From positions 91,028-155,027 of IMG/VR virus record IMGVR_UViG_3300017917_003859: DNA of 64,000 nt; one strand, 5' to 3'. The notes beneath the pieces were generated by a model that saw nothing but the letters and a program-made list of their open reading frames with translations, made no database searches and was not told the DNA's origin. This document shows, in pieces, positions 36,756 through 45,117 of this stretch (the first letter of the stretch is position 1; each line of letters begins with the position of its first letter). The position numbers and the translations under genes are program-made. This stretch comes from a virus.

Positions 36756-37334
36756 ATGAAAATATTTAAATATAATAAAAAAACACTCAATTTTGAGTCA
36801 ATAAAATCATACAAATTATGGTTATCAATTATTAGTGCTTTATTAATCCTATTCTTAATAGGATGGGCTTCAGGTACTAATAAATATATTATTAATAAAA
36901 TTGTAAATAAAACAGAAATCACTGATACATTAGTAGTTCATGGGCAAAAATTTAGTGAAGAAGCATTAGTTGAATTACTTAAAGATTGCCATGTAAAATT
37001 TCCATACATAGTACTAGCCCAAGCCAAACTTGAGTCAGGCAATTTTACAAGTAAATTATTTAAAAATAATAATAATATGTTTGGCATGCGTAAAGCACGA
37101 CAACGTGTTACTACTGCTCAAGGGGAAAAGAATGAATATGCTTATTATAGAGATTGGATTGATTGTGTTTACGATTACGCTATGTGGAGTACTTGTGCTA
37201 CAAGTGGATTATCAACAGAAAATGATTATTTTAATAAATTAAGTGAAAGATATGCTGAAGATTCAACATATGTTATTAAACTTAAAGATATTATTAAGAA
37301 AGAAAAATTAGAAAGGTTATTTGAGGATCAATAA
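36756..37334 (+). CDS. Membrane-anchored glucosaminidase (GH73-like lysin)
   Basis: A hydrophobic segment at about 21-38 (LWLSIISALLILFLIGWA) follows a lysine-rich N-terminus and forms a signal anchor. The enzyme domain has YIVLAQAKLESGNFTSKLF (Glu93 likely catalytic), NNNNMFGMRKARQRVTTAQG and YAYYRDWIDCVYDYAMW, the endo-beta-N-acetylglucosaminidase (GH73) layout. It probably cuts host peptidoglycan from the periplasmic side, either at lysis or at entry. Confidence 0.85.
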   Translation: MKIFKYNKKTLNFESIKSYKLWLSIISALLILFLIGWASGTNKYIINKIVNKTEITDTLVVHGQKFSEEALVELLKDCHVKFPYIVLAQAKLESGNFTSKLFKNNNNMFGMRKARQRVTTAQGEKNEYAYYRDWIDCVYDYAMWSTCATSGLSTENDYFNKLSERYAEDSTYVIKLKDIIKKEKLERLFEDQ

Positions 37335-37339
37335 TTTTG

Positions 37340-37347
37340 TATATTTA
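37340..37347 (+). promoter_or_regulatory. Putative -7 box before structural genes
   Basis: TTTTG-TATATTTA lies 20 bases before the start of the gene at 37367. No GGCTTAC element is present. Confidence 0.35.
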
Positions 37348-37366
37348 TAATTAAATATATAAATAA

Positions 37367-38491
37367 ATGACATTAGTATTACGCACAGTTAAAGGATCTC
37401 CTTTAACTTATCAAGAACTAGATGATAATTTTACATACCTATCTTCATCAATAACTAACATAAGTGGTAGTGGTGGTGGGTTCCCATACACTGGATCTGC
37501 AGATATTAGTGGTAGTTTTTCATTAATAGGATCTGCATCTCTTAATGGTCCTGTAATATTAGAAGGAAGTTCCAATACAATATTAGTAAGCAGTAGTACA
37601 GGTGTAAATGAAATTACTCTTAACACTCCTTTTGATGGGACTAAAGCACGTTTTACTACTATAGCTGGAGTTAACGATTGGGCTGCGTTTACTATAAATG
37701 CTGCTTATGATAATGGATGGAATTTAGATAAAACTGAAAGTATAGGAGGATTTTTTAAATTAGATGCTCGAGATGCTTATCAAAGTATATCATTTTATAC
37801 TATCCCTACAGGATCAAATCCTCACATAGATGAGTCTTATATACTAGATATTAATTTAAATAATAAAATAGTATCTATAGCCTCAGATGGTGCTTTAAAT
37901 TCTCCAAACATAACTGGATCTTTATTAGGAACTGCTAGTTATGCTTTAAATGCTGAATCAGCAAATGCTTTCCCATACACTGGAAGTGCAGGAATATCTG
38001 GGAGTTTATTAATAAATGGATCTGGTTCTAGCATATTAAAAATCAATGGAACACAAGGAGAATTATTTAATGTAAATGATAGTTTATCCGGTTCTCTATT
38101 TAGCGTAAATAATATTTCTGGGTTTCCTCAATTAGAAACATTTTCTGATGGTGTAACAAAATTAGGCAATTATACAGCTAGAACTTTATATCATACAGCA
38201 TATTTAACTTCATCTGCTGCTAATGTATCTCACTCTGTATATTCTTTTAGTACTAGTAGTTATAATTCTGCTTTCTTTGAATATGTAGCTATCAGTGCAT
38301 CAAATGTAGTTGTAGGAAATATAAAAGGAGCATGGGCTGGAAGTAATATAGTATACACAGATGTATCTTCATCTGCTGGAAATCCTACCCCCATAACTTT
38401 ATCTTTAATAATATCCCAAAGTCAAGCTCAACTAATTTTACTATCATCAGGGAGCAGTTGGGAATTCAAAACAATAATAAAAGCAATATAA
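37367..38491 (+). CDS. Putative virion/tail-fibre protein
   Basis: The N-terminus MTLVLRTVKGSPLTYQELDDNFTYL is a typical start of phage fibre or structural proteins. The body is Ser/Gly/Thr-rich with repeated short beta motifs (FPYTGSADISGSFSLIGSA; FPYTGSAGISGSLLINGSG). These repeats suggest a trimeric beta fibre. 374 aa. Host receptor binding is likely but not shown. Confidence 0.7.
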   Translation: MTLVLRTVKGSPLTYQELDDNFTYLSSSITNISGSGGGFPYTGSADISGSFSLIGSASLNGPVILEGSSNTILVSSSTGVNEITLNTPFDGTKARFTTIAGVNDWAAFTINAAYDNGWNLDKTESIGGFFKLDARDAYQSISFYTIPTGSNPHIDESYILDINLNNKIVSIASDGALNSPNITGSLLGTASYALNAESANAFPYTGSAGISGSLLINGSGSSILKINGTQGELFNVNDSLSGSLFSVNNISGFPQLETFSDGVTKLGNYTARTLYHTAYLTSSAANVSHSVYSFSTSSYNSAFFEYVAISASNVVVGNIKGAWAGSNIVYTDVSSSAGNPTPITLSLIISQSQAQLILLSSGSSWEFKTIIKAI

Positions 38492-38492
38492 T

Positions 38493-39251
38493 ATGTCAAC
38501 AAATATAAATTGGAAAGGTCCTGAAATTAATAGTAAAGGTTTAGTATTTTATTCTGATATTGGTTCTCCTAATTCATATTATGGAGAAAGTACAGTATAT
38601 GATTTAATGTCTAGATATGTTGGTTCATTTACTGGCAGCATAGCATATACTGGTTCTAATGATGGGTTTGTCTGTGTATCTAACAATGTTGGAGTTGCTG
38701 CTAGAATAGGAGTTGGAACTCAATTGAATGACATATTTTATACTACATCTTCTAAATTCACTATACAAACAGCTGTTCGTTTTAATACATTTAGTAATGC
38801 TAATGCTCCATATGGATGTGTATTGTTTGGTAACATGTATGATAATTTAGTTTATGGAGGAATCCAATTTAGAGTTTCTGCAGATGCCTATCCTGGAGTA
38901 TATTTGGTAACTTATGATGGGGGTGCTTCATATATGTATAAATTTCATGCTAATGAACTTTCAACTGGTATCTGGTATTTGCTAAGTTTAGTATATGAAG
39001 GTACAGGAATAACAGACGGAATTAAACTTTATGTTAATGGTGCTCTAACCACTGGTTCTTTTAATGAAGGAACTAATGGAAGTATAAATAGTTTTTATTC
39101 TACTGAGCCTTATTATATTGGTTCTTCAACTAATGTTACTCCAGGTCAAATGGATGGAGATTTTGCTTTAATGCAAATATATAATAGAGCACTATCTAGT
39201 GATGAAATATATAATAATTATACACAATATAAATCTAGATTTGGAATTTAA
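38493..39251 (+). CDS. LamG/concanavalin-like lectin structural protein
   Basis: The C-terminal region has GIWYLLSLVYEGTGITDGIKLYVNGAL and the ending FALMQIYNRALSSDEI, the signature of LamG-like jelly-roll domains. It likely binds a carbohydrate on the host or virion. It follows the fibre gene by one base. Confidence 0.75.
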   Translation: MSTNINWKGPEINSKGLVFYSDIGSPNSYYGESTVYDLMSRYVGSFTGSIAYTGSNDGFVCVSNNVGVAARIGVGTQLNDIFYTTSSKFTIQTAVRFNTFSNANAPYGCVLFGNMYDNLVYGGIQFRVSADAYPGVYLVTYDGGASYMYKFHANELSTGIWYLLSLVYEGTGITDGIKLYVNGALTTGSFNEGTNGSINSFYSTEPYYIGSSTNVTPGQMDGDFALMQIYNRALSSDEIYNNYTQYKSRFGI

Positions 39252-39253
39252 TT

Positions 39254-39490
39254 ATGAAACGCGATTTAACAGACGGTCTTAAATTTTTTCCATGGTTATG
39301 GAAATATAGAAAAGGACATTTATTAGGGTTATTAGGAAATCTTGGCTTAGGATGGGGAGCTTTTATATATTCTTACCCAGACATTTCAGGAATACTAGTT
39401 ACTGCATTTTTTGGGACTTTAGTTCCTATTTTATTTGGTTTTTTATTAAGAAGAGATTATAACGACGCTAAACAAGGCTTTTCACGATGA
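39254..39490 (+). CDS. Small membrane protein (78 aa), possible holin
   Basis: Two hydrophobic segments (about 22-40 and 45-65) with a basic C-terminus. It lies 2 kb after the lysin gene and before a strong terminator. Size and topology fit a holin, but this is inference. Its TGA overlaps the next start (ATGA). Confidence 0.65.
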   Translation: MKRDLTDGLKFFPWLWKYRKGHLLGLLGNLGLGWGAFIYSYPDISGILVTAFFGTLVPILFGFLLRRDYNDAKQGFSR

Positions 39491-39984
39491 TTTTTAATAT
39501 AAGAAAAAGCCATCATCACTCTGATGGCTTTCTTTTTAAATTATTTAGTTCAATTCATATTTCAAATAGACTAGAATATATAGTTGAATTTGATCCTTCA
39601 TGTATATATGAATTACCAAATGAAGATCAATATGATATAAATAAATTATTTGGTTTTTCATCAGGCTATCATCACACCAACTCAGCTAGATTTGGATGGA
39701 ATTGGGATGGAAAACATTTACATATTTATTCATATTGTTATATAAATAAAAAAAGAGATATTTCTTATATTTGTTCTATAGAATTAGAAAAAGAATACAA
39801 ATTTATTATTATTGATAAAAAAACACAATACTTATTTACAATAATAGACCAAGAAATAAATCACATATATCAAACATCCATCAATAAACAATCTACACTT
39901 CTTCCAGGTTATCAATTATGGCCTTATTTTGGAGGTAATTGTAAAGCACCTCATAATATAAAAATTTCTTTAAAAACTTGTTAA
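39487..39984 (+). CDS. Hypothetical protein with terminator in its 5' end (165 aa)
   Basis: FDPSCIYELPNEDQYDINKLFGFSSGYHHTNSARFGWNWDGKHLHIYSYCYINKKRD is a pattern I associate with conserved hypotheticals of Bacteroidota and their phages. No other Met occurs, so the ATG at 39487 is the likely start. The first 17 codons contain a perfect terminator hairpin, so most transcripts may stop before the gene is read. Confidence 0.7.
   Translation: MIFNIRKSHHHSDGFLFKLFSSIHISNRLEYIVEFDPSCIYELPNEDQYDINKLFGFSSGYHHTNSARFGWNWDGKHLHIYSYCYINKKRDISYICSIELEKEYKFIIIDKKTQYLFTIIDQEINHIYQTSINKQSTLLPGYQLWPYFGGNCKAPHNIKISLKTC
39504..39537 (+). terminator. Rho-independent terminator
   Basis: AAAGCCATCA (39506-39515) pairs with TGATGGCTTT (39522-39531) around TCACTC. 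Flanking A and T runs make it bidirectional. It lies just after the stop of the membrane-protein gene. Confidence 0.85.
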
Positions 39985-39993
39985 AGAAAATTT

Positions 39994-40022
39994 GGCTTAC
40001 AGAATCCACTTTCATATGTTAA
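39994..40022 (+). promoter_or_regulatory. GGCTTAC-type promoter
   Basis: GGCTTAC at 39994 and TATGTTAA at 40015, 21 apart. It precedes the HTH gene by 45 bases, leaving an unusually long leader. Confidence 0.65.
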
Positions 40023-40066
40023 TATAAGTTAAATAAATAAGTTATAAACCAAAAACAAAAATCAAA

Positions 40067-40297
40067 ATGACAAGTAACAGTAACAGTAAGTCGCTTAAGC
40101 GCAGAATGAACCAAACCGCAATTTTATCTTTCTTTAAAGCTCGTGAATATCGCGGTGATTTAACTCGTATCTCTGATGAAACTGGGTATTCATTATCTCA
40201 TGTTTCAAATGTTAAAGCTGGTCGTCGTCGCATCAATGATGAGTTGGCTAACTCAATGTACTACATTAGTCGTCGTCGTGTTAAGCAAACCGCTTAA
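40067..40297 (+). CDS. Helix-turn-helix DNA-binding protein
   Basis: RGDLTRISDETGYSLSHVSNVKAGRRRIND is a typical XRE-type HTH. The 76-aa protein is basic (many Arg). Codon use differs from neighbours: several CGT/CGC Arg codons where this genome favours AGA. It has its own promoter and a strong terminator, so it forms a monocistronic unit, perhaps highly expressed. Likely a transcription regulator. Confidence 0.8.
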   Translation: MTSNSNSKSLKRRMNQTAILSFFKAREYRGDLTRISDETGYSLSHVSNVKAGRRRINDELANSMYYISRRRVKQTA

Positions 40298-40322
40298 TAA
40301 TTAGTGCGCTAATACAATTATC

Positions 40323-40346
40323 AAGGTGGGCGCAAGCCCACCTTTT
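40323..40346 (+). terminator. Rho-independent terminator
   Basis: AAGGTGGGC-GCAA-GCCCACCTT has a GC-rich stem with a GCAA tetraloop and is followed by TTACATTTTT. It ends the HTH gene unit. Confidence 0.85.
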
Positions 40347-40365
40347 ACATTTTTAAATAAGTGTT

Positions 40366-40794
40366 ATGAAACCAAACGAATTAAGGATAGGGAATATAGT
40401 AATGCGTAAAAGCTTTATGCATGAATCTACCCCAGAAGGGAAATTGTTTTATCAAACAATAATAACCCCGAATGATATTCAGGCGTGCCTTATAAGTCCG
40501 GAGCATTTTAACCCTATTCCATTAACAGAAGAATGGTTAGTCAAGCTTGGATTAATTAAAGAAAACTTTACTGATAAAGTAGCAGAAGATTTAGGAGAAG
40601 AATTTCGTAAACCAGATATTGATGAAGATGGCAATGTTTGGTATTATTGGGTTAAAGGATTATTTAATCTAGAAATACAAAATAACGGTGAAATTTGGTT
40701 TGAAATATATTCTCACTATAAACATTTAGAATATGTTCATCAACTTCAAAATCTTTATTTTATATTAACAGATGAAGAATTAACAATAAAATAA
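40366..40794 (+). CDS. Paralogous phage hypothetical, ELRIGN family copy 1
   Basis: MKPNELRIGNIV...FNPIPLTEEWLVKLGL...YVHQLQNLYFILTDEELTIK is a pattern I associate with Bacteroidota phage hypotheticals. The neighbour at 40795 is a paralogue. Function unknown. Confidence 0.75.
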   Translation: MKPNELRIGNIVMRKSFMHESTPEGKLFYQTIITPNDIQACLISPEHFNPIPLTEEWLVKLGLIKENFTDKVAEDLGEEFRKPDIDEDGNVWYYWVKGLFNLEIQNNGEIWFEIYSHYKHLEYVHQLQNLYFILTDEELTIK

Positions 40795-41157
40795 ATGAAA
40801 CCAACCGAATTAAGGCTAGGTAATTACGTATATCCATTTGATGATATAGAATTATGTTCAAATGAAGAAATATTTAAAAATTGCATTGAAGTAGATGGAG
40901 GAGTAATAATTTCTACTAGCACCTATTATCCAATTCCATTAACAGAAGAATGGCTTTTGAAATTTGGGTTTGTAAAGATTGGTACTTATAGAATTGAATT
41001 TGTAAAATATTCTAAATATAAAGATTTTGAAATTGAAGTTAGTTTATATATAAATGATGGTAAAATTGTAACAGGACAGGACTTTGAAATAAACTACGTA
41101 CACCAATTACAAAACCTTTACTTTGCTTTAACAGGGGAGGAATTAGAGATAAAATAA
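40795..41157 (+). CDS. Paralogous phage hypothetical, ELRIGN family copy 2
   Basis: TELRLGNYVYPFDD...YPIPLTEEWLLKFGF...YVHQLQNLYFALTGEELEIK mirrors the previous gene and directly abuts its stop. A tandem duplication. Confidence 0.75.
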   Translation: MKPTELRLGNYVYPFDDIELCSNEEIFKNCIEVDGGVIISTSTYYPIPLTEEWLLKFGFVKIGTYRIEFVKYSKYKDFEIEVSLYINDGKIVTGQDFEINYVHQLQNLYFALTGEELEIK

Positions 41158-41163
41158 TTTATT

Positions 41164-41487
41164 ATGTTTAAAATAGGACAAGAAGTAGTTTGTGTAGATG
41201 ATACTCCAAACCCAAACAAAAAAACCCATCCTAAAATGAAATGGGTAAAAAAAGGAAAACACTACATTGTTAGAGACATATATAAACCTTATAAAGCTAC
41301 AGGTAATGAAATAGCTATTTTACTTGAGGAAATAGTAAATGATATTTATGTTTTAGGTAGAGAAATTGGGTATAACTCTGATAGATTCAAACCTGTAGAT
41401 ATGATTGAAGAATCTCAAGAATGGGCTGAAAGTATTTTAGAAGAAATAGAACAAGAAATAGAAACTGAAGTATGTATTGATATATAA
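41164..41487 (+). CDS. Hypothetical protein (107 aa)
   Basis: A beta-strand-rich domain (KIGQEVVCVDDTPN...VKKGKHYIVRDIY) suggests an SH3-like fold, followed by an acidic helical tail. Function unknown. Confidence 0.65.
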   Translation: MFKIGQEVVCVDDTPNPNKKTHPKMKWVKKGKHYIVRDIYKPYKATGNEIAILLEEIVNDIYVLGREIGYNSDRFKPVDMIEESQEWAESILEEIEQEIETEVCIDI

Positions 41488-41503
41488 TTAATTATTGTCA
41501 ATT

Positions 41504-41671
41504 ATGAATATCCTATTAAAATTAAAAGCATTTTACCTATTAGGTAAAATAGTATACATCCCAGAAAATAAAATAATAAAAGGATATTTATATTCAGTCA
41601 CTAAAGATGGATGGGGAAAAGTATATCCTGGTGGGCATGTAGTTCACGTATCTAAAATAAAAAAATTCTAG
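41504..41671 (+). CDS. Small hypothetical protein (55 aa)
   Basis: FYLLGKIVYIPENKIIKGYLYSVTKDGWGKVYPGGHVVHVSKIK is beta-rich, like a short SH3-type domain. It ends just before a promoter. Confidence 0.6.
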   Translation: MNILLKLKAFYLLGKIVYIPENKIIKGYLYSVTKDGWGKVYPGGHVVHVSKIKKF

Positions 41672-41676
41672 AATTA

Positions 41677-41705
41677 GGCTTACAAAAAAATAGGTTATAT
41701 ATTTA
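41677..41705 (+). promoter_or_regulatory. GGCTTAC-type promoter
   Basis: GGCTTAC at 41677 and TATATTTA at 41698, 21 apart. It drives the gene at 41722 (leader AATAAAAAGTT). Confidence 0.7.
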
Positions 41706-41721
41706 CAGTAAATAAAAAGTT

Positions 41722-41946
41722 ATGGCAGATATTACAATGTGTACAGGTACTAATTGCCCTGTTAAAGAGAAATGCTACAGATTTACAGCAACCCCAAATG
41801 AGTTATGGGAATCATGGTTTATAGAATCACCAATTACAGACGGTAAATGTGAAATGTATTGGGGAGAGAAATCTGAATCTGTATTTAATCAATTAAAAGA
41901 TATAACAAATGACACCAAAAGAGAAAGCAGAAGAATTAATCGATAA
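41722..41946 (+). CDS. Cys-rich small protein (74 aa)
   Basis: CTGTNCPVKEKCYRFTATP...DGKCEMYWG has four cysteines (7, 12, 18, 43) that could bind zinc or an iron-sulfur cluster. A pattern I associate with Bacteroidota phages. Its end overlaps the next gene by 38 bases. Confidence 0.65.
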   Translation: MADITMCTGTNCPVKEKCYRFTATPNELWESWFIESPITDGKCEMYWGEKSESVFNQLKDITNDTKRESRRINR

Positions 41947-42106
41947 ATTCTTAGAATTTACAGCAATTGGAAACTTTCCTAGCATAAATGCTAAAGAATG
42001 CGCTTTAATAGCAGTTGATGAGGTATTAAATAATATTGAATTAATTAATAATAAATATCAAATAAATTATTGGCGAGAAGTTAAACAAGAAATAGAAAAG
42101 CTATGA
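41909..42106 (+). CDS. TPKEKA-family small protein, copy 1
   Basis: MTPKEKAEELIDKF...ECALIAVDEVLNNIE...YWREVKQEIEKL. The same pattern is found at 51547 and 53515. A short helical protein of unknown role, seemingly repeated across the accessory region. Confidence 0.65.
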   Translation: MTPKEKAEELIDKFLEFTAIGNFPSINAKECALIAVDEVLNNIELINNKYQINYWREVKQEIEKL

Positions 42107-42435
42107 CAAAAGAGGAATTTATATTTTATGTAAAAGGTATTATTGCCTCTGAGATGGAAAAAGGTAGAGTAGATTCATTAAAGATGAATACTTCAAATGC
42201 TGATATACACCTCATAGGCCCACTCAAACTAATTAAAGATGCTTTAGACAGCATCCAACCAGACTTCACACCTACACCAGGTTTCACTTTAGAAGAACCT
42301 AATACTAACTATTATAGAATGTATTATAATGCTAAACCAAAATCACATTTTGATACATGTCCTTGCAACCCAAAAAATGGTGGTAGTGGAGTGTGTGGAT
42401 GTGTTTTAGGATCATTAACAACATATTGTAAATAA
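42103..42435 (+). CDS. Hypothetical protein (110 aa)
   Basis: An N-terminal helix (TKEEFIFYVKGIIASEMEKG) then a Cys-rich tail (CPCNPKNGGSGVCGCVLGS) that may bind a metal. Overlaps both neighbours by a few bases. No family. Confidence 0.6.
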   Translation: MTKEEFIFYVKGIIASEMEKGRVDSLKMNTSNADIHLIGPLKLIKDALDSIQPDFTPTPGFTLEEPNTNYYRMYYNAKPKSHFDTCPCNPKNGGSGVCGCVLGSLTTYCK

Positions 42436-42575
42436 TGACAAAAGAAGAAGCAAAAGATGCACTAATTGAAGTGCTAATGAATCAAGTAGCAGATTTATCA
42501 ATGATGTCTAAAATTGAGTTAGGTGATGATGTAATCGCTGAGATTAAACGATTAAAAGAGATTATTAATGGATAG
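42435..42575 (+). CDS. Small acidic helical protein (46 aa)
   Basis: TKEEAKDALIEVLMNQVADLSMMSKIELG; the ATG overlaps the preceding TAA (TAATG) and its end overlaps the next start by 8 bases. Unknown. Confidence 0.55.
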   Translation: MTKEEAKDALIEVLMNQVADLSMMSKIELGDDVIAEIKRLKEIING

Positions 42576-42936
42576 GAACGAAATATCAATAACCTTAACA
42601 AAGGAAGAATGGAGTAGGGTTAATACCTGGATTCAATCTTGTAGTAGACAGACATTTGAAAGAGTGGGTGATCAATGGTTCACGGAATTGTTAGATATCG
42701 TAAAACCATTTTATATGTCTTTGTACTTTTCTGATGATTATTCCGCTTGGAATATACCTCACGATTCTGAACATACATTAGTAATGAAAGGTGTATATTT
42801 TAGATACTTGGTTTTTTCTGTTGGTAGAATTGCTTATGATTTTGATGTTAAACCGATTACATCACAAATGGCTTATGACATTGTTACAAAATTAGAAAAA
42901 CAAGGTGATGATAAGTGGAAAAAAAACAGATGGTAA
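42568..42936 (+). CDS. Hypothetical protein (122 aa)
   Basis: MDRNEISITLTKEEWSRVNTWIQSCSRQ... alpha/beta mixed, no family. It precedes the gene at 42941 by 4 bases. Confidence 0.62.
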   Translation: MDRNEISITLTKEEWSRVNTWIQSCSRQTFERVGDQWFTELLDIVKPFYMSLYFSDDYSAWNIPHDSEHTLVMKGVYFRYLVFSVGRIAYDFDVKPITSQMAYDIVTKLEKQGDDKWKKNRW

Positions 42937-42940
42937 TAAT

Positions 42941-43150
42941 ATGAACAGACTCATTAAAACACAACAAGAACATGAAGAGTATCAAAAAGAGGTTCGTAAC
43001 AGACAATACGAAACAAATCCTGTAACGGTTAGTTTTAGTGATGATTGGGATAATATGGAACCTTATAATTTTGATATTGAGTATATAAAAGTTACAAGAA
43101 CCGATAATCACGAAATTATAGAACGAGTAAAATATGAACAACATAGATAA
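42941..43150 (+). CDS. Hypothetical protein (69 aa)
   Basis: I take the ATG at 42941 (MNRLIKTQQEHEEYQKEV). Charged, helical, no family. Its end overlaps the next gene by 17 bases. Confidence 0.55.
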   Translation: MNRLIKTQQEHEEYQKEVRNRQYETNPVTVSFSDDWDNMEPYNFDIEYIKVTRTDNHEIIERVKYEQHR

Positions 43151-43445
43151 AGATTTAAAATCTGTATTAAAAAGAGGTGGTGGTATAGCTTTGATTGTTT
43201 CTATGGTTGAATGTCCTAATTGTAACAAAGATATTTGGGTAGAAATGGGAAGTCATTGTGGATTTGATGGTACTTTAGATTTTGCCGTTGATACTCATTG
43301 TTATGAATGTTGTGAACCTATTAAAGTTGTATTTGAAACTAGTAACATAAAAGATACTGGATTTATGACTATATCGGAATCTACAGATTTTACATTTAAT
43401 AAGTTTATAAAAAATTGTAAAAACAAATATGAACAACCTAGATAA
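43134..43445 (+). CDS. Hypothetical zinc-binding-like protein (103 aa)
   Basis: Two Cys pairs (VECPNCNKDIW, HCYECCEPIK) suggest a zinc site. The coding end overlaps the first copy of a 23-bp repeat that also forms the start of the thymidylate synthase gene. Confidence 0.6.
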   Translation: MNNIDKDLKSVLKRGGGIALIVSMVECPNCNKDIWVEMGSHCGFDGTLDFAVDTHCYECCEPIKVVFETSNIKDTGFMTISESTDFTFNKFIKNCKNKYEQPR

Positions 43446-43481
43446 ACAATAGAAAGTTATGAACAACCTAGATAAACAATA
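43429..43481 (+). repeat. Tandem 23-bp direct repeat at thymidylate synthase start
   Basis: The 23 bases beginning ATGAACAACCTAGATAAACA occur at 43429 and again at 43459, a 30-bp period. The first copy reads MNNLDKQ then a stop; the second is the real start of the gene. It looks like a small duplication. Confidence 0.8.
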
Positions 43482-44790
43482 CACAGACCTACTCCAAGAC
43501 ATTTTGGATAATGGTTACACTAAAGGTGACCGTACAGGTACAGGAACACTATCAGTATTCGGAAGACAAATACGTCATAAAATGAGTGATGGATTTCCTT
43601 TACTTACAACTAAAAAGATGGCTTGGAAATCAATCGTAACTGAGTTGATTTGGTTTTTAAGAGGTGATACCAATATCAAATACTTAGTTGATAATGACTG
43701 TCATATTTGGGATGGAGATGCGTATAAGAGATATGTAAAATGGGTTGAATCGGCTAAAAACCAGAATAATGAAAATGAGATAGTCAAAATACCTATGTCT
43801 AAAGAAGATTTTATTGAAACCATTAAAGGTAATGATGAGATATTAAAAAAAATGGGTAAAAGATATTGTGATGAGTTTGCTAAGAAGTGGGGTGAGTTAG
43901 GTCCAATTTATGGTAAGCAATGGAGAAGTTGGTACAAAAGAGAGGTAAGACTTAGAAGTGATGTTGTTGGTGAACCACTAACGCTACCTGAAATTTTTGA
44001 AGTTAAAATACCAATAGACCAAATCTCAAACCTAATCAACGACCTCAAAACAAACCCAGACTCAAGACGATTAATGGTTAATGCTTGGAATGCAGGTGAA
44101 TTAGACCAAATGGTACTTCCACCCTGTCATTATGGATTTCAAGTTTATACAAGAGAGTTGAGTTTAAAAGAGAGGTTATCTTTATGGGATAAAAGATTTG
44201 GGTTTGCAAATGAAGAACAACAAAATCAATTCAATCCCGATGTACATTTAGATACACATGGAATACCTAAACCAGCAATCTCTTTAATGTGGAATCAACG
44301 TTCAGTAGATACATTCTTAGGTTTACCATTCAACATTGCTTCTTATGGATTGTTATTAGAAATCATTGCTAAGGCAGTGAATATGGTTCCTGATGAATTG
44401 ATTGGTAACTTAGGTGATGTACATTTGTATTCAAATCATATTGAACAAGCCAAGGAACAGATTGGTAGAGAATTGAGTTTGGAAGAAAGACAAGATTTGT
44501 ATTATAAATTAAATCCAGAGTTCAGATTGTTACATGATGACATGAACGAACATATGAATAAACATAATGTTCCAAAACGAACAAGAGAACCATTTCCACT
44601 ACCAACATTAAACATCAATACAGAGTTTTGGCCTTATGAAGGTGGTGAGTGTGGTGTAGGTCCATTAGATGCTATTAAAGTATTTGAATCATTTAAAGAT
44701 GACAACTTTTGTAAATGTTTATTGGAAGAAGATATACAATTAAGTAATTATCAATCACACCCAACAATTAAAGCACCTTTATCAAATTAA
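43459..44790 (+). CDS. thyA: Thymidylate synthase (ThyA type) with insertions
   Basis: DRTGTGTLSVFGRQIRHKM and FPLLTTKKMAWKSI give the N-terminal fold; catalytic C223 lies in VLPPCHYGFQVY; SLMWNQRSVDTFLGLPFNIASY and LGDVHLYSNHIEQ complete the active site. At 443 aa it is far longer than the usual ~264. Extra blocks lie at about 95-145, 230-260 and 325-375. It methylates dUMP to dTMP, supplying the high T demand of this genome. With MazG-like and Nmad1 proteins it forms a nucleotide-pool module. Confidence 0.93.
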   Translation: MNNLDKQYTDLLQDILDNGYTKGDRTGTGTLSVFGRQIRHKMSDGFPLLTTKKMAWKSIVTELIWFLRGDTNIKYLVDNDCHIWDGDAYKRYVKWVESAKNQNNENEIVKIPMSKEDFIETIKGNDEILKKMGKRYCDEFAKKWGELGPIYGKQWRSWYKREVRLRSDVVGEPLTLPEIFEVKIPIDQISNLINDLKTNPDSRRLMVNAWNAGELDQMVLPPCHYGFQVYTRELSLKERLSLWDKRFGFANEEQQNQFNPDVHLDTHGIPKPAISLMWNQRSVDTFLGLPFNIASYGLLLEIIAKAVNMVPDELIGNLGDVHLYSNHIEQAKEQIGRELSLEERQDLYYKLNPEFRLLHDDMNEHMNKHNVPKRTREPFPLPTLNINTEFWPYEGGECGVGPLDAIKVFESFKDDNFCKCLLEEDIQLSNYQSHPTIKAPLSN

Positions 44791-44814
44791 TAAACAAATA
44801 AACAATTATAAAAA

Positions 44815-44994
44815 ATGAGTAACGAAACAACATCCGGCATCAGCTTTTCAGGGCTGCTAACTATTGTCTTTATTGTATTAAAATTAACCAACTATATTGA
44901 TTGGTCTTGGTGGTGGGTACTATCTCCAATATGGATTCCAATTGCGGTATTGGTAGTAGTAATGTTAATTTATAAATCGTTTTTCGATAAATAA
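44815..44994 (+). CDS. Small transmembrane protein (Fragile-X-F-like)
   Basis: MSNETTSGISFSGLLTIVF then a two-segment membrane protein (59 aa) with WSWWWVLSPIWIPI, a pattern I associate with proteins named transmembrane Fragile-X-F in Bacteroidota phages. Function unknown; possible role in lysis or superinfection exclusion. Confidence 0.7.
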   Translation: MSNETTSGISFSGLLTIVFIVLKLTNYIDWSWWWVLSPIWIPIAVLVVVMLIYKSFFDK

Positions 44995-45117
44995 ATGGAA
45001 TTTTTACATGTGTTGGGCTTGTGCCCTGATTCAATTTCTCATTTAGATTTGATAGATATACTTATATCTAATTACAATGAATTAATTAGGATCTACCAGT
45101 TGTATATAAGTAAATAA
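44995..45117 (+). CDS. Very small protein (40 aa)
   Basis: MEFLHVLGLCPDSISHLDLIDILISNYNELIRIYQLYISK. Its ATG abuts the previous stop. Unknown, supported only by position and open frame. Confidence 0.45.
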   Translation: MEFLHVLGLCPDSISHLDLIDILISNYNELIRIYQLYISK

